A stretch of 33,721 bases of DNA from Polaromonas sp. OV174 (GCF_900112285.1 NZ_FOKZ01000031.1:1-33721); one strand, 5' to 3'; positions 23,041-31,220 are shown, counted from the first letter of the stretch. Made by a program: numbers and translations. The notes: a model not told the origin generated them from the letters alone.

Positions 23041-23895
23041 ATGAAACTTTGCGGATTCGATATCGGGCTGAGCCAGCCCTTCTTCCTGATTGCCGGACCC
23101 TGCGTGATCGAGTCCGAGCAATTGCAGATGGACACCGCCGGCACGCTGAAAGAGATCACCTCCGCGCTGGGCATTCCCTTCATCTTCAAGAGCAGCTTTG
23201 ACAAGGCCAACCGCTCCTCGGGCAGCACTTTTCGCGGCCCGGGCCTGGACAAGGGCATAGAGATTCTGGCCAAGGTCAAGCGCGAACTGGGCCTGCCGGT
23301 GCTCACCGACATTCACGACGAATCGCAGATCGCCCAGGTCTGCAGCGTGGTTGACGTGCTGCAAACGCCTGCCTTTCTGTGCCGGCAAACCGACTTCATC
23401 CGCGCCGTGGCCCAGTCGGGCAAGCCGGTGAACATCAAGAAGGGCCAGTTCCTCGCCCCTGGCGACATGAAAAACGTCATCGACAAGGCCAGAGCCGCCG
23501 CGCGCGAAAAAGGCCTGAACGAAGACAACTTCATGGCCTGCGAGCGCGGTGCCAGCTTTGGCTACAACAACCTGGTGAGCGATATGCGCAGCCTGGCCAT
23601 CATGCGCGAAACGGCCGCTCCCGTCGTCTTCGATGCCACCCACTCGGTGCAACTACCGGGCGGCCAGGGCGCCAGCAGTGGCGGCCAGCGCGAGATGGTG
23701 CCGGTGTTGGCGCGTGCGGCCGTGGCCGTCGGTGTGGCCGGCCTGTTCATGGAAACCCATCCCGATCCGGCCAAAGCCATGAGCGACGGCCCCAACGCAG
23801 TGCCCCTCAAGCACATGAAAGCCTTGCTGGAAACGCTGCTTGACCTTGATCGCGTGACGAAAAGAAATGGCTTTCTCGAAAACAGCTTTCAGTAA
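23041..23895 (+). CDS. kdsA: 3-deoxy-8-phosphooctulonate (KDO-8-P) synthase
   Basis: KdsA condenses phosphoenolpyruvate with arabinose-5-phosphate, providing KDO for lipopolysaccharide. It has 284 residues. Conserved blocks are LIAGPCVIES, FKSSFDKANRSSGSTFRGPG, LPVLTDIHDESQ, TPAFLCRQTD, VNIKKGQFLAPGDMKNV, CERGASFGYNNLVSDMR and FDATHSVQLPGG. The Asn in FDKANRSS and the absence of the Cys of metal-dependent forms at the N-terminal GPC(V/A) cannot be used reliably here, since GPCVIES carries a Cys; metal dependence is left open. It sits 80 nt after pyrG. Confidence 0.97.
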   Translation: MKLCGFDIGLSQPFFLIAGPCVIESEQLQMDTAGTLKEITSALGIPFIFKSSFDKANRSSGSTFRGPGLDKGIEILAKVKRELGLPVLTDIHDESQIAQVCSVVDVLQTPAFLCRQTDFIRAVAQSGKPVNIKKGQFLAPGDMKNVIDKARAAAREKGLNEDNFMACERGASFGYNNLVSDMRSLAIMRETAAPVVFDATHSVQLPGGQGASSGGQREMVPVLARAAVAVGVAGLFMETHPDPAKAMSDGPNAVPLKHMKALLETLLDLDRVTKRNGFLENSFQ

Positions 23896-23947
23896 GCCGT
23901 TAAAAACAGTTTTTGGGTTTTGTAATTTTTGATTTGAAAGAACTTAA

Positions 23948-25234
23948 ATGAGCGCAATTGTTGATATCGTCGGCCGCGAAATTCTTGACAGCCGCGGCAA
24001 CCCCACCGTTGAGTGCGACGTGCTGCTGGAATCCGGCGTCATGGGCCGTGCCGCAGTACCCTCGGGTGCCTCCACCGGCTCGCGCGAAGCCATAGAGCTG
24101 CGCGACGGTGACAAGTCGCGCTACCTGGGCAAGGGCGTGCTCAAGGCCGTCGAACACATCAATACCGAAATCTCCGAAGCCGTGCTGGGCCTGGACGCCA
24201 GCGAACAAGCTTTCCTGGACCGCACGCTGATCGACCTCGACGGCACCGAGAACAAATCACGCCTGGGCGCTAACGCCATGCTGGCCGTCAGCATGGCCGT
24301 GGCCCGCGCCGCCGCCGAAGAGGCCGGCCTGCCGCTATACCGCTATTTCGGCGGTATGGGCGCGATGCAGATGCCCGTGCCCATGATGAACGTGATCAAT
24401 GGCGGCGCCCACGCCAACAACAGCCTGGATCTGCAAGAACTCATGATCGTGCCCGTGGGCGCGCCCAGCTTCCGCGAAGCCCTGCGCTGGGGCGCTGAAG
24501 TGTTCCACGCCCTCAAGAGCATCCTGAACGACAAGGGCATCAGCACCGCCGTGGGCGACGAAGGCGGCTTTGCGCCCAGCGTTGAAAACCATGAAGCCGC
24601 GATTCAGCTGATCCTGGAAGCCATCGACAAGGCCGGCTACACCGCCGGCGAACAGATCGCCCTGGCCCTGGACTGCGCCGCCAGCGAGTTCTACAAAGAC
24701 GGCGAGTACGTACTCGAAGGCGAAGGCGGCCTGCGCCTCTCGGCCCAGCAATGGACCGACATGCTGGCCACCTGGTGCGACAAGTACCCCATCATCAGCA
24801 TCGAAGACGGCATGCACGAAGGCGACTGGGATGGCTGGAAAATCCTGACCGAACGCCTGGGTAAAAAAGTGCAGCTGGTCGGCGACGACTTGTTTGTCAC
24901 CAACACCAAGATCCTCAAAGAAGGCATTGACAAAAACATTGCCAATTCCATCCTGATCAAGATCAACCAGATCGGCACCCTGACCGAAACCTTTGCTGCC
25001 ATCGAAATGGCCAAGCGTGCCGGTTACACCGCCGTGATTTCGCATCGTTCAGGCGAAACCGAAGACTCCACCATTGCCGATATCGCGGTGGGCACCAATG
25101 CCGGCCAGATCAAGACCGGATCGCTGTCGCGCTCGGACCGCATGGCCAAGTACAACCAGCTGCTGCGCATAGAAGAGGATCTGGGTGACATCGCCTCCTA
25201 CCCTGGTCGCGACGCCTTTTACAACCTGAAGTAA
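23948..25234 (+). CDS. eno: Enolase
   Basis: Enolase converts 2-phosphoglycerate to phosphoenolpyruvate in glycolysis and may sit in the RNA degradosome. It has 428 residues. Visible are DSRGNPTVE, GASTGSREAIELRDGD, NGGAHANNSLDLQE, the catalytic acid Glu205 in GDEGGFAP, metal ligands in SIEDGM and GDDLFVTN, the catalytic base Lys338 in ILIKINQIGTL and the family signature SHRSGETED. It follows kdsA after an AT-rich 52-bp gap, and ftsB follows after a hairpin-rich spacer, an order common in beta- and gammaproteobacteria. Confidence 0.98.
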   Translation: MSAIVDIVGREILDSRGNPTVECDVLLESGVMGRAAVPSGASTGSREAIELRDGDKSRYLGKGVLKAVEHINTEISEAVLGLDASEQAFLDRTLIDLDGTENKSRLGANAMLAVSMAVARAAAEEAGLPLYRYFGGMGAMQMPVPMMNVINGGAHANNSLDLQELMIVPVGAPSFREALRWGAEVFHALKSILNDKGISTAVGDEGGFAPSVENHEAAIQLILEAIDKAGYTAGEQIALALDCAASEFYKDGEYVLEGEGGLRLSAQQWTDMLATWCDKYPIISIEDGMHEGDWDGWKILTERLGKKVQLVGDDLFVTNTKILKEGIDKNIANSILIKINQIGTLTETFAAIEMAKRAGYTAVISHRSGETEDSTIADIAVGTNAGQIKTGSLSRSDRMAKYNQLLRIEEDLGDIASYPGRDAFYNLK

Positions 25235-25236
25235 TG

Positions 25237-25396
25237 GCCCCCACGCTCGCGCACTTCGTGTCGTTCGCGAGGCCTTGCAGGCCGCCGCTCGCCAGAGGCT
25301 TCGCCTCTGGCGCCTGTCCAAACCTGCGCAAGCAGGTTTGGAGCCGTCGGCTCCAGCCCCAAGGGGGCCGCGTTTCGCCTTGGGGCGGCCCGGCGA
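25237..25396. repeat. Hairpin-cluster repeat between eno and ftsB
   Basis: Within about 115 bp there are five hairpins: GGCC/GGCC (25271-25283); GCCAGAGGC-TTC-GCCTCTGGC (25291-25311); TCCAAACCTGC-GCAA-GCAGGTTTGGA (25317-25342); GGAGCC-GTC-GGCTCC (25340-25354); and CCCCAAG...CTTGGGG (25357-25385). The unit begins CCCCCACGCTCGC and ends CTTGGGGCGGCCCGGCG, the same borders as the tandem units at 30022-30184. It has no coding potential. Confidence 0.75.
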
Positions 25397-25421
25397 CGAA
25401 ACATCACTCTCAAGTGTAAGT

Positions 25422-25697
25422 ATGGGTTCACGGATCATCCCTGCCGTCCTGATTGCGCTGTTGGTGTTATTCCACGCGCAACTCTGGATTGGCCGGGGCA
25501 GCATTCCCAGTGTGCGCCAGATGCAGCAGAAGCTGGATGAGCAAACTGCGAGCAATGCGCAGGCGCAAGTCCATAACGACCAGTTGGCCGCCGAGGTCAG
25601 CGACCTCAAGGAAGGTCTGGAAATGGTCGAAGAAAAGGCACGGAGCGAATTGGGCATGGTCAAGCCCAATGAAATTTTTGTGCAAGTCAGCCCTTAG
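25422..25697 (+). CDS. ftsB: Cell division protein FtsB
   Basis: FtsB links FtsL and FtsQ in the divisome. The protein is 91 residues with a short cytoplasmic N-terminus, one membrane helix (IIPAVLIALLVLFHAQLWIG, about 5-24), a coiled coil (about 30-75, VRQMQQKLDEQTASNAQAQ onward) and the conserved end EKARSELGMVKPNEIFVQV. The ATG at 25422 is the first that fits family length; the longer upstream frame reads through the hairpin repeat. The position after eno is the classic context. Confidence 0.93.
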   Translation: MGSRIIPAVLIALLVLFHAQLWIGRGSIPSVRQMQQKLDEQTASNAQAQVHNDQLAAEVSDLKEGLEMVEEKARSELGMVKPNEIFVQVSP

Positions 25698-25762
25698 TCA
25701 ACACCCTCAAGAGCTGACAGCCTCCGCCCCTCTTCTTTTCACTTCCCCGTTCTGGCATCACC

Positions 25763-26215
25763 ATGCTGAAAATTGCGCTGCTAGGCGCTCCCCATAGCGG
25801 AAAAACGCAGCTCGCGGCCGCGCTGACGGCCTCGGCTACGCCCGTCATCGTTGTAGTGGCCGACACATCGGCCCTGCGGGCCGAGCGCTACGACCTGGCC
25901 TTGCTCATGGGTCTGGACGGCAGCGCCCTCATGAACAGCCCCGAACAGGAAGCTGCCGACCAGTCAATCCGCGCTGCTCTGGCGCATACGGCCCAGCCCT
26001 ACCAGGTGATCTATGGCTCGTCCGCTGAACACCTGAGCCAGGCACTCCAAGCCATTGAGCGGCTCTTGCCTGCGACAGGCAGCGGCAGACATGCAAACCC
26101 CAGCCCGGGCAAACGCGCCAAGGCCTGGGTCTGGGCTTGCGACAAATGCAGCGATCCGCAGTGCGAATACCGGCTGCTGAGCGATCTGCTGGCTCAGCGC
26201 GCCGCAGCAATTTGA
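25763..26215 (+). CDS. Small P-loop protein with C-terminal Cys cluster, unknown function
   Basis: The protein has 150 residues. A textbook Walker A motif lies at the very N-terminus (LLGAPHSGKTQLAAAL, G8-T15), followed by a short beta strand VIVVVADTS and RYDLALLMGLD (42-52), which resembles the Walker-B-like strand of small kinase/NadR-type NTPases. Residues 62-101 are helical. The C-terminal part contains WACDKCSDPQCEYRLLSDL with C126, C129 and C134, a possible three-Cys metal site. At 150 residues the NTPase core would be minimal. It lies 65 nt after ftsB and is convergent with hslO (13 nt apart). I do not recognise a named family. Confidence 0.65.
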   Translation: MLKIALLGAPHSGKTQLAAALTASATPVIVVVADTSALRAERYDLALLMGLDGSALMNSPEQEAADQSIRAALAHTAQPYQVIYGSSAEHLSQALQAIERLLPATGSGRHANPSPGKRAKAWVWACDKCSDPQCEYRLLSDLLAQRAAAI

Positions 26216-26228
26216 CCTAAGAGCCTGT

Positions 26229-27188
26229 TTACTGAATCGTCGAGGTAGGCGGCGGCTGGCGGCTCTGGCTGGTGAACAGCTGCGCCGCATCCACCGGGTC
26301 AAACGCGTACTGCTCGCCGCAAAACTCGCAAGCCACATCGACCTTGCCGCGCTCGGCAATGATGCTTTCAATTTCTGCCGTGCCCAGGCCGCGCAACATA
26401 TTGCCCACGCGCTCACGCGAGCAGCTGCAGGCAAAGCTGGGGCTCAAAGGGTCGAAGCGGGTGATGGGCTCTTCCCAGAACAGACGGCGCAAAATCGTGT
26501 CCACATCCAGCGTCAGCAGTTCCTCACGCTTGAGCGTGCCGGCCAGAATGGCGATGCGGTTGTAGTCCTCGTTGAGGCCGATCTGGTCCTCGTCCGTGTC
26601 GCGCCCCTGCAGATTGCCCACGCCCTTGACCGGCAGGCGCTGAATCAGCAAGCCGGCGGCAACATTGCCGTCGGCCGCCAGAATCAGCTTGGTGTCCAGC
26701 TGCTCGCTTTGCAGCATGTAGTGCTCCAGCACCTCGCTCAGGTTTTCAATTTTTTCATGCCGGTCGCCAAACAGCGGCACCACGCCCTGGTAGGGCTGCT
26801 GGCCCGGGAACTTGTCCTTGGGGTCCAGCGTGATGGCGCAGCGCCCCTGGTTGCCGACATTGACCAACTGGCTCAGCGAGCTGCCCGCCTCGACCTCTCC
26901 GCTGACGGTCGCGGTGGCACGCAGGCTCAGGTCAGGCTGCACCTCGGCCACGGCCAGCTTGACCGGCCCATCGCCAAAAATTTGCAGAACCAGCGCGCCG
27001 TTGAACTTGATATTGCTTTGCATCAGCGCCCCTGCGGCCGCCATCTCACCGAGCAGATGCGTGACTTCGATCGGGTAGCCGCCAGCGGCTTGCCGACGCT
27101 TGAGGATTTCCTGCCAGGAATCGGTCAGGCGCACCAGCATGCCGCGTACCGGCAGGCCATCAAAGATAAATTTATGAAGTTCAGACAT
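26229..27188 (-). CDS. hslO: Hsp33 redox-regulated chaperonin
   Basis: Hsp33 is a cytosolic holdase activated when oxidants release zinc from four cysteines. The 319-residue protein has the N-terminal dimerisation/substrate domain (LHKFIFDGLPVRGMLVRL, HLLGEMAAAGALM, IQGDG-like IFGDGPVKLAV) and the C-terminal zinc switch CSCS (C254, C256) and CEFC (C287, C290), the CxC...CxxC pattern of redox-active forms. The tail QSRQPPPTSTIQ is unremarkable. It follows the gamma carbonic anhydrase gene by 53 nt on the same strand. Confidence 0.96.
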   Translation of the reverse strand: MSELHKFIFDGLPVRGMLVRLTDSWQEILKRRQAAGGYPIEVTHLLGEMAAAGALMQSNIKFNGALVLQIFGDGPVKLAVAEVQPDLSLRATATVSGEVEAGSSLSQLVNVGNQGRCAITLDPKDKFPGQQPYQGVVPLFGDRHEKIENLSEVLEHYMLQSEQLDTKLILAADGNVAAGLLIQRLPVKGVGNLQGRDTDEDQIGLNEDYNRIAILAGTLKREELLTLDVDTILRRLFWEEPITRFDPLSPSFACSCSRERVGNMLRGLGTAEIESIIAERGKVDVACEFCGEQYAFDPVDAAQLFTSQSRQPPPTSTIQ

Positions 27189-27241
27189 GGCAGAAAAGTA
27201 AAAAGTAACAGGCCGGAGCCAAAAAAACCAAAGCCGACCGC

Positions 27242-27766
27242 TCAGGCCAGCTTCTTGAGCCCGGTCTTGTAGCGCCGGGCATTGTCTATATAGTGCTGGG
27301 CGCTCATTTTTAAACCCTCTATCTGTTCCGGCGTGAGCTGCCGCACCGCTTTGGCCGGGCTACCCAGAATCATGGAGCCATCGGGGAACTCCTTGCCCTC
27401 GGTCACCAGTGAACCGGCGCCGACCAGGCAGTTCTTGCCGATTTTCGCTCCATTGAGCACCACCGCCTGTATACCTATCAGCGAGCCGTCGCCAATGGTG
27501 CAACCGTGCAACATGACCTGATGGCCCACCGTCACGTTGTCGCCTATGACCAGCGGTATGCCATGGTCGGCGTGCAGGACACTGTTGTCCTGGATATTGG
27601 AACCCCGACCCACCTGAATGGTTTCCACGTCGCCCCGCAGCACCACGCCAAACCAGATGCTGCTATCTTGCGCCAGGCTGACCTTGCCCATGACGTGCGC
27701 GCTGTCAGCCACCCAGGCCGAGTCATGAATGTCAGGGGTCGAATCGTCGAGCTGGTAAATAGCCAT
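27242..27766 (-). CDS. Gamma-carbonic anhydrase family protein (YrdA/PaaY-like)
   Basis: The 174-residue left-handed beta-helix protein is built of hexapeptide repeats (for example VMGKVSLAQDSSIWFGVVL, GDNVTVGHQVMLHGCTIGDG). The three metal-ligand histidines of the family are at H65, H82 and H87. The C-terminal helix (LTPEQIEGLKMSAQHYIDNARRY) is typical. The conserved acidic loop of the active Methanosarcina enzyme is missing, as in most bacterial homologues, so carbonic anhydrase activity is uncertain. The ATG at 27766 has an AAGGAT site; a longer frame to 28171 overlaps the divergent gene and is rejected. Confidence 0.93.
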   Translation of the reverse strand: MAIYQLDDSTPDIHDSAWVADSAHVMGKVSLAQDSSIWFGVVLRGDVETIQVGRGSNIQDNSVLHADHGIPLVIGDNVTVGHQVMLHGCTIGDGSLIGIQAVVLNGAKIGKNCLVGAGSLVTEGKEFPDGSMILGSPAKAVRQLTPEQIEGLKMSAQHYIDNARRYKTGLKKLA

Positions 27767-27848
27767 GGATATCCTTGATAAATGGTCTGGAGGATGGGCT
27801 TTTGATTGTAAGTAGCCCACGCCCCTCTTCATCATCGACAATTCCCCC

Positions 27849-28685
27849 ATGACAGCCACGCCCCAATCCGCAGAACTACGCCAGTTGGCCCTGCAAGCGC
27901 TGCTGGCGCCAGATTTAGAAGAAAAAGTGCTTCTAACGCAGCAACTGCGGGCGCAAGCAGCTACTCTTTCAATAGCAATAGACGCCGCCATCCTAGCCCC
28001 GCCTGGCCTGCCTGGCTGCCCGAAGCAGCCGGAGCTGCGCTCCCACCTGGATGTGCCCAAGCGCTCCCCCTTCACCGCAGAAGGCCTGGCCGCCCTGCTC
28101 CACGCCGTGACCCACATCGAGTTCAATGCCATCAATCTGGCGCTGGATGCGGTCTGGCGCTTTCCCGGCATGCCGCGGGTCTACTACCTGGACTGGCTGC
28201 AAGTAGCGGCCGAGGAAGCGCAACACTTCAGCCTTTTGCGCACCCTGCTGCAAAGCATGGGCTACGACTATGGCGACTTCCCCGCCCACACCGGCCTGTG
28301 GGACATGACGCAAAAGACCAAGGGCGACGTGCTGGCGCGCATGGCCCTGGTGCCGCGCACGCTGGAGGCCAGGGGGCTGGATGCCACCCCGCCCATGCAG
28401 GCCAAGCTGCGCAAGGTCGGTACGCCCCATGCGCTGCGCACAGTGGCTATTCTGGACATCATCCTGCGCGACGAAATCGGCCACGTGGCCATAGGCAACC
28501 ACTGGTACCGCCACCTGTGCGCCCAGCGCGGGCTGGACCCGATCGCCAGCTATGCCATGCTGGCCAGGCAATACGGCGCGCCCCGGCTCAAAGGCCCGTT
28601 AAACCTGGAGGCGCGCCGCCACGCCGGCTTTGACGAGGTCGAACTGGCCCTGCTGAGCACCCCTGAGACCGCATCCATGCTGTAA
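27849..28685 (+). CDS. DUF455 ferritin-like domain protein
   Basis: The 278-residue protein has the helical ferritin-like fold expected to hold a di-iron centre. Metal-ligand-type motifs are AVTHIEFNAINLALDAVWRF, DWLQVAAEEAQHFSLLRTLL and ILDIILRDEIGHVAIGNHWYRH. The family (DUF455) is related to tRNA-hydroxylase MiaE-type proteins, and its reaction is not known. The N-terminal residues 25-43 are encoded by a copy of the 55-nt dispersed repeat. It is divergent from the gamma carbonic anhydrase (82 bp between starts) and lies 59 nt upstream of the cfa-like gene. Confidence 0.85.
   Translation: MTATPQSAELRQLALQALLAPDLEEKVLLTQQLRAQAATLSIAIDAAILAPPGLPGCPKQPELRSHLDVPKRSPFTAEGLAALLHAVTHIEFNAINLALDAVWRFPGMPRVYYLDWLQVAAEEAQHFSLLRTLLQSMGYDYGDFPAHTGLWDMTQKTKGDVLARMALVPRTLEARGLDATPPMQAKLRKVGTPHALRTVAILDIILRDEIGHVAIGNHWYRHLCAQRGLDPIASYAMLARQYGAPRLKGPLNLEARRHAGFDEVELALLSTPETASML
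27922..27976 (-). repeat. Copy 6 of the 55-nt repeat, inside DUF455 CDS
   Basis: On the minus strand it begins GCTATTGAAAGAGTAGC, then TGCTTGCGCCCGCAG, loop TTG, CTGCG and AGAAGCACTTTTT. It aligns without gaps to copies 2 and 5 and is translated in frame. Confidence 0.7.
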
Positions 28686-28744
28686 CGGCAAAAAATGCGC
28701 AAGCGCGCTAGACTGTACAAGCACCCAAGAAAAGGAGTTTGCGC

Positions 28745-30019
28745 ATGATCCGGCATCTGGTTCCTGACATCTCTTCGCAAATGCCACGCCTGCCGGCGGA
28801 CATTGCCCTGCAACTGCCGCAAGGCCAGCGCCTGGGGGCGGCCGATGCGCCCGTCAAGCTGAGCTTTTCCAGCTGGACCAGCATTGCCAGGCTCAAGGCC
28901 GGGCAAATCGGCGCCCTGGCCGAAGACTATGTCGAGGGCAAGCTGCAGCTCGAGGGCGCCATGCGCGATATCATGCGCGCGGTCACCAAGGTGCTGCCGG
29001 GCAATCCGGTGCATAGCGACACCGGCTGGTGGGCCCATCTGCTGCGGCGGGCCAAATCCATGGCGGCCCACACCCCCGCCAAGGACGCAGCGCAAATCCA
29101 GTTTCATTACGATGTTTCCGACGCCTTTTACGCGCTCTGGCTGGACCCGCGCCGGGTTTATTCATGCGCCTACTATGCCGACCTCGGCAATCCCCAGGTG
29201 ACGCTGGCGCAAGCCCAGGAGGCCAAGCTGGACCACATCTGCCGCAAGCTGATGCTCAAGCCCGGCGAGCGCTTTCTGGACATAGGCGCCGGCTGGGGCG
29301 CACTGCTGCTGTGGGCGGCCGAGCATTACGGCGTCGACGCCACCGGCATCACGCTGTCCAAAAACCAGCACGCCCATGTGCAAAAACTGATCGACGAAAA
29401 AGGCCTGGGCCAGCGCGTGCGCATGGAGTTGCGCGACTACCGCGACATGAGCGAGGACAGGCCTTTCGACAAGATCTCGTCGGTCGGCATGTTCGAGCAT
29501 GTCGGGCAGGCCAATATGTCCGCTTACTTCAACAAAATCATGCGCCTGCTGGCGCCCGGCGGGCTGGTCATGAACCACGGCATCACCGCCGGAGGGCTGG
29601 AAAACCGGCAGCTAGGCGCAGGCATGGGCGACTTCATCGAAAAATACATCTTCCCCGGCGGCGAGCTGCTGCATGTCAGCGCCGTACTGGAGCACCTGGC
29701 CCGCGCCGGGCTGGAGATGGTGGACACCGAGAACCTGCGCCCCCACTACGCCCGCACGCTGTGGGACTGGTCAGACGCGCTGGAGGCCAGGCTGGAGGAT
29801 GCGCGCCAAGTGCTGGCTGCCGACGGCGGTCCTGAGCGCGCCGAAAAAACCCTGCGCGCCTATCGCCTGTACCTGGCCGGTAGCGCCATGAGTTTTGAGC
29901 AGGGCTGGATCGCGCTGCACCAGGTGCTGGCCACCCGGCCCTCCGGCCATGTGGACGACACGCCCGTCAAGGGCGCCCAGTCGGGCTATCCGTTCCGGCG
30001 CGACTATATGTACAAGTAA
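28745..30019 (+). CDS. cfa: Cyclopropane-fatty-acyl-phospholipid synthase family methyltransferase
   Basis: CFA synthases add a methylene group from SAM across double bonds of membrane phospholipid acyl chains. It has 424 residues. The N-terminal lipid-binding-like domain (about 1-100) precedes IQFHYDVSDAFYALWLDP (118-135), YSCAYY (139-144) with C141, the SAM site FLDIGAGWGALLLW (177-190), GITLSKNQHAHVQ and SSVGMFEHVG. The ATG at 28745 is 7 nt behind a perfect AAGGAG; the frame extends to a TTG two codons earlier. A tandem pair of GC-rich repeats follows the stop. The exact modification is inferred from the family. Confidence 0.9.
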   Translation: MIRHLVPDISSQMPRLPADIALQLPQGQRLGAADAPVKLSFSSWTSIARLKAGQIGALAEDYVEGKLQLEGAMRDIMRAVTKVLPGNPVHSDTGWWAHLLRRAKSMAAHTPAKDAAQIQFHYDVSDAFYALWLDPRRVYSCAYYADLGNPQVTLAQAQEAKLDHICRKLMLKPGERFLDIGAGWGALLLWAAEHYGVDATGITLSKNQHAHVQKLIDEKGLGQRVRMELRDYRDMSEDRPFDKISSVGMFEHVGQANMSAYFNKIMRLLAPGGLVMNHGITAGGLENRQLGAGMGDFIEKYIFPGGELLHVSAVLEHLARAGLEMVDTENLRPHYARTLWDWSDALEARLEDARQVLAADGGPERAEKTLRAYRLYLAGSAMSFEQGWIALHQVLATRPSGHVDDTPVKGAQSGYPFRRDYMYK

Positions 30020-30021
30020 AA

Positions 30022-30184
30022 GCCCCCACGCTTGCCACTGCGTGTGCTGCGCTGCCCCTGAAGGGGCTGTGCTTGCTTGGGGCGGCCCGGCGCTGCGCAC
30101 TTTGCCCCCACACTTGCCACTGCGTGCGCTGCGCTGCCCCCGAGGAGCCGTGCTTGCTTGGGACGGCCCGGCGCTGCGCACTTT
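30022..30184 (+). repeat. Two tandem copies of an 82-bp GC-rich intergenic repeat
   Basis: Units 30022-30103 and 30104-30184 both run from GCCCCCAC(G/A)CTTGCCACTG to GGCCCGGCGCTGCGCACTTT, about 90 percent identical by eye. A partial third unit (GCCCCAGGCTTTTCACTGCG) follows to about 30210. Each unit has an internal hairpin (GCCCCTGAAGGGGC in unit 1). It shares borders with the hairpin cluster at 25237-25396. It separates cfa from the convergent xerD. Confidence 0.8.
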
Positions 30185-30230
30185 AGCCCCAGGCTTTTCA
30201 CTGCGCGTAATACGCCGCCGATTTACCCCC

Positions 30231-31133
30231 TCAGCCGCGCGGATGGTGTAGCGCATGCAGCGATTTCAGCCGTTCCCGCGCCACATGGGTGTAAATCGTG
30301 GTGGTGGAAATATCGGCATGGCCCAGCAGCATCTGCACGGCACGCAGGTCGGCACCATGATTGAGCAAATGCGTGGCAAAAGCATGGCGCAGGGTATGGG
30401 GTGACAGCGGCGAGGTGATGCCGGCCAGCTGCGCATATTTTTTAACCAGCATCCAGAACATCACCCGGCTCATGCCGCGGCCATGGCTGGTGACAAACAG
30501 ATCTTCGGTCTGCTGGCCCCCCAGAATGACGGAGCGCGCCTCGGCCAGGTAGCGCACCAGCCACTCACGCGCCACCTGCCCAAAAGGCACCAGCCGCTCC
30601 TTGTTGCCTTTACCCATGACGCGCAGCACGCCTTCATTCAAACCCACATGAAAGGTCTTCAGCCCGACCAGTTCGCTGACGCGCAGGCCGCTGGCGTAGA
30701 TCAACTCCAGCATGGCGCGATCGCGCAAGCCCAGCGCGCTATCGTCCGCGGGGGCCGACAACAAGGACTCCACCTGGGATTCACTCATGAGCTTGGGCAC
30801 CCGCAAAGCCTGCTTTGCAGCCTGCAGCTTGAGCGTCGGGTCGGCCGCCACCCATTGCTCACGCAGCGCCCAGCGAAAGTAGCGCTTGAGCACGGTCAAG
30901 CGCCGGTTCGCCGAGGTCGCCTTGGTCAGCGCATGCCTGGCCAGAAAGTAAGCCTGGATATGCTCCAGCGCCGTCTGATCCAGTGGCCGGCTCCCTTGTG
31001 CTTCGGCGCCCAGCCAGTCGGCATAAAGCGACAGGTCGCGGCGATAGGCCTCCAGCGTGTTTTTGGACAAGCCATCTTCCAGCCACAAGGCATCGATAAA
31101 GGCATCAATACTGGACTGGCTTTGTGCATGCAT
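30231..31133 (-). CDS. xerD: Site-specific tyrosine recombinase XerD
   Basis: With XerC, XerD resolves chromosome dimers at dif during division. It has 300 residues, the normal length. The N-terminal SAM-like core-binding domain (about 1-100) has the SIDAFIDALWLEDGLSKNT opening. The catalytic residues are all in place: R151 (ASGLRVSEL), K175 (GKGNKER), H246 and R249 (SPHTLRHAFATHLL), H272 (LLGHADIS) and nucleophile Y281 (TTIYTHV). The C-terminus ends LHHPRG, typical of XerD. The upstream neighbour ends in an intrinsic terminator 20 bp before the start, so xerD probably needs its own promoter. Confidence 0.95.
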   Translation of the reverse strand: MHAQSQSSIDAFIDALWLEDGLSKNTLEAYRRDLSLYADWLGAEAQGSRPLDQTALEHIQAYFLARHALTKATSANRRLTVLKRYFRWALREQWVAADPTLKLQAAKQALRVPKLMSESQVESLLSAPADDSALGLRDRAMLELIYASGLRVSELVGLKTFHVGLNEGVLRVMGKGNKERLVPFGQVAREWLVRYLAEARSVILGGQQTEDLFVTSHGRGMSRVMFWMLVKKYAQLAGITSPLSPHTLRHAFATHLLNHGADLRAVQMLLGHADISTTTIYTHVARERLKSLHALHHPRG

Positions 31134-31152
31134 GGGCTTGAGCCTAACAAAT

Positions 31153-31193
31153 AAAAAAACCGTCCGGCAAGCCAGTGGCCTGCGGGGACGGCT
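31153..31193 (-). terminator. Intrinsic terminator after the Bug receptor gene
   Basis: On the minus strand, GCCGTCC, inner stem GGCCACTGGCTTGCC, GGACGG, then a run of seven T (31159-31153). It lies between the receptor stop (31221) and the xerD start (31133). Confidence 0.85.
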
Positions 31194-31220
31194 TTAAACC
31201 CGGCGCGCCGGGACCATGAA

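Noticed and set aside
25271..25385. tRNA-like or structured ncRNA cloverleaf between eno and ftsB
   Set aside because: There is no acceptor stem, T-loop consensus or CCA; the stems are consecutive hairpins and the borders match a dispersed repeat family.
27767..28171. Upstream extension of the gamma carbonic anhydrase frame
   Set aside because: It would overlap the divergent DUF455 gene by over 300 bp and adds Ser/Arg-rich shadow sequence; the ATG at 27766 has a ribosome site and the family N-terminus.
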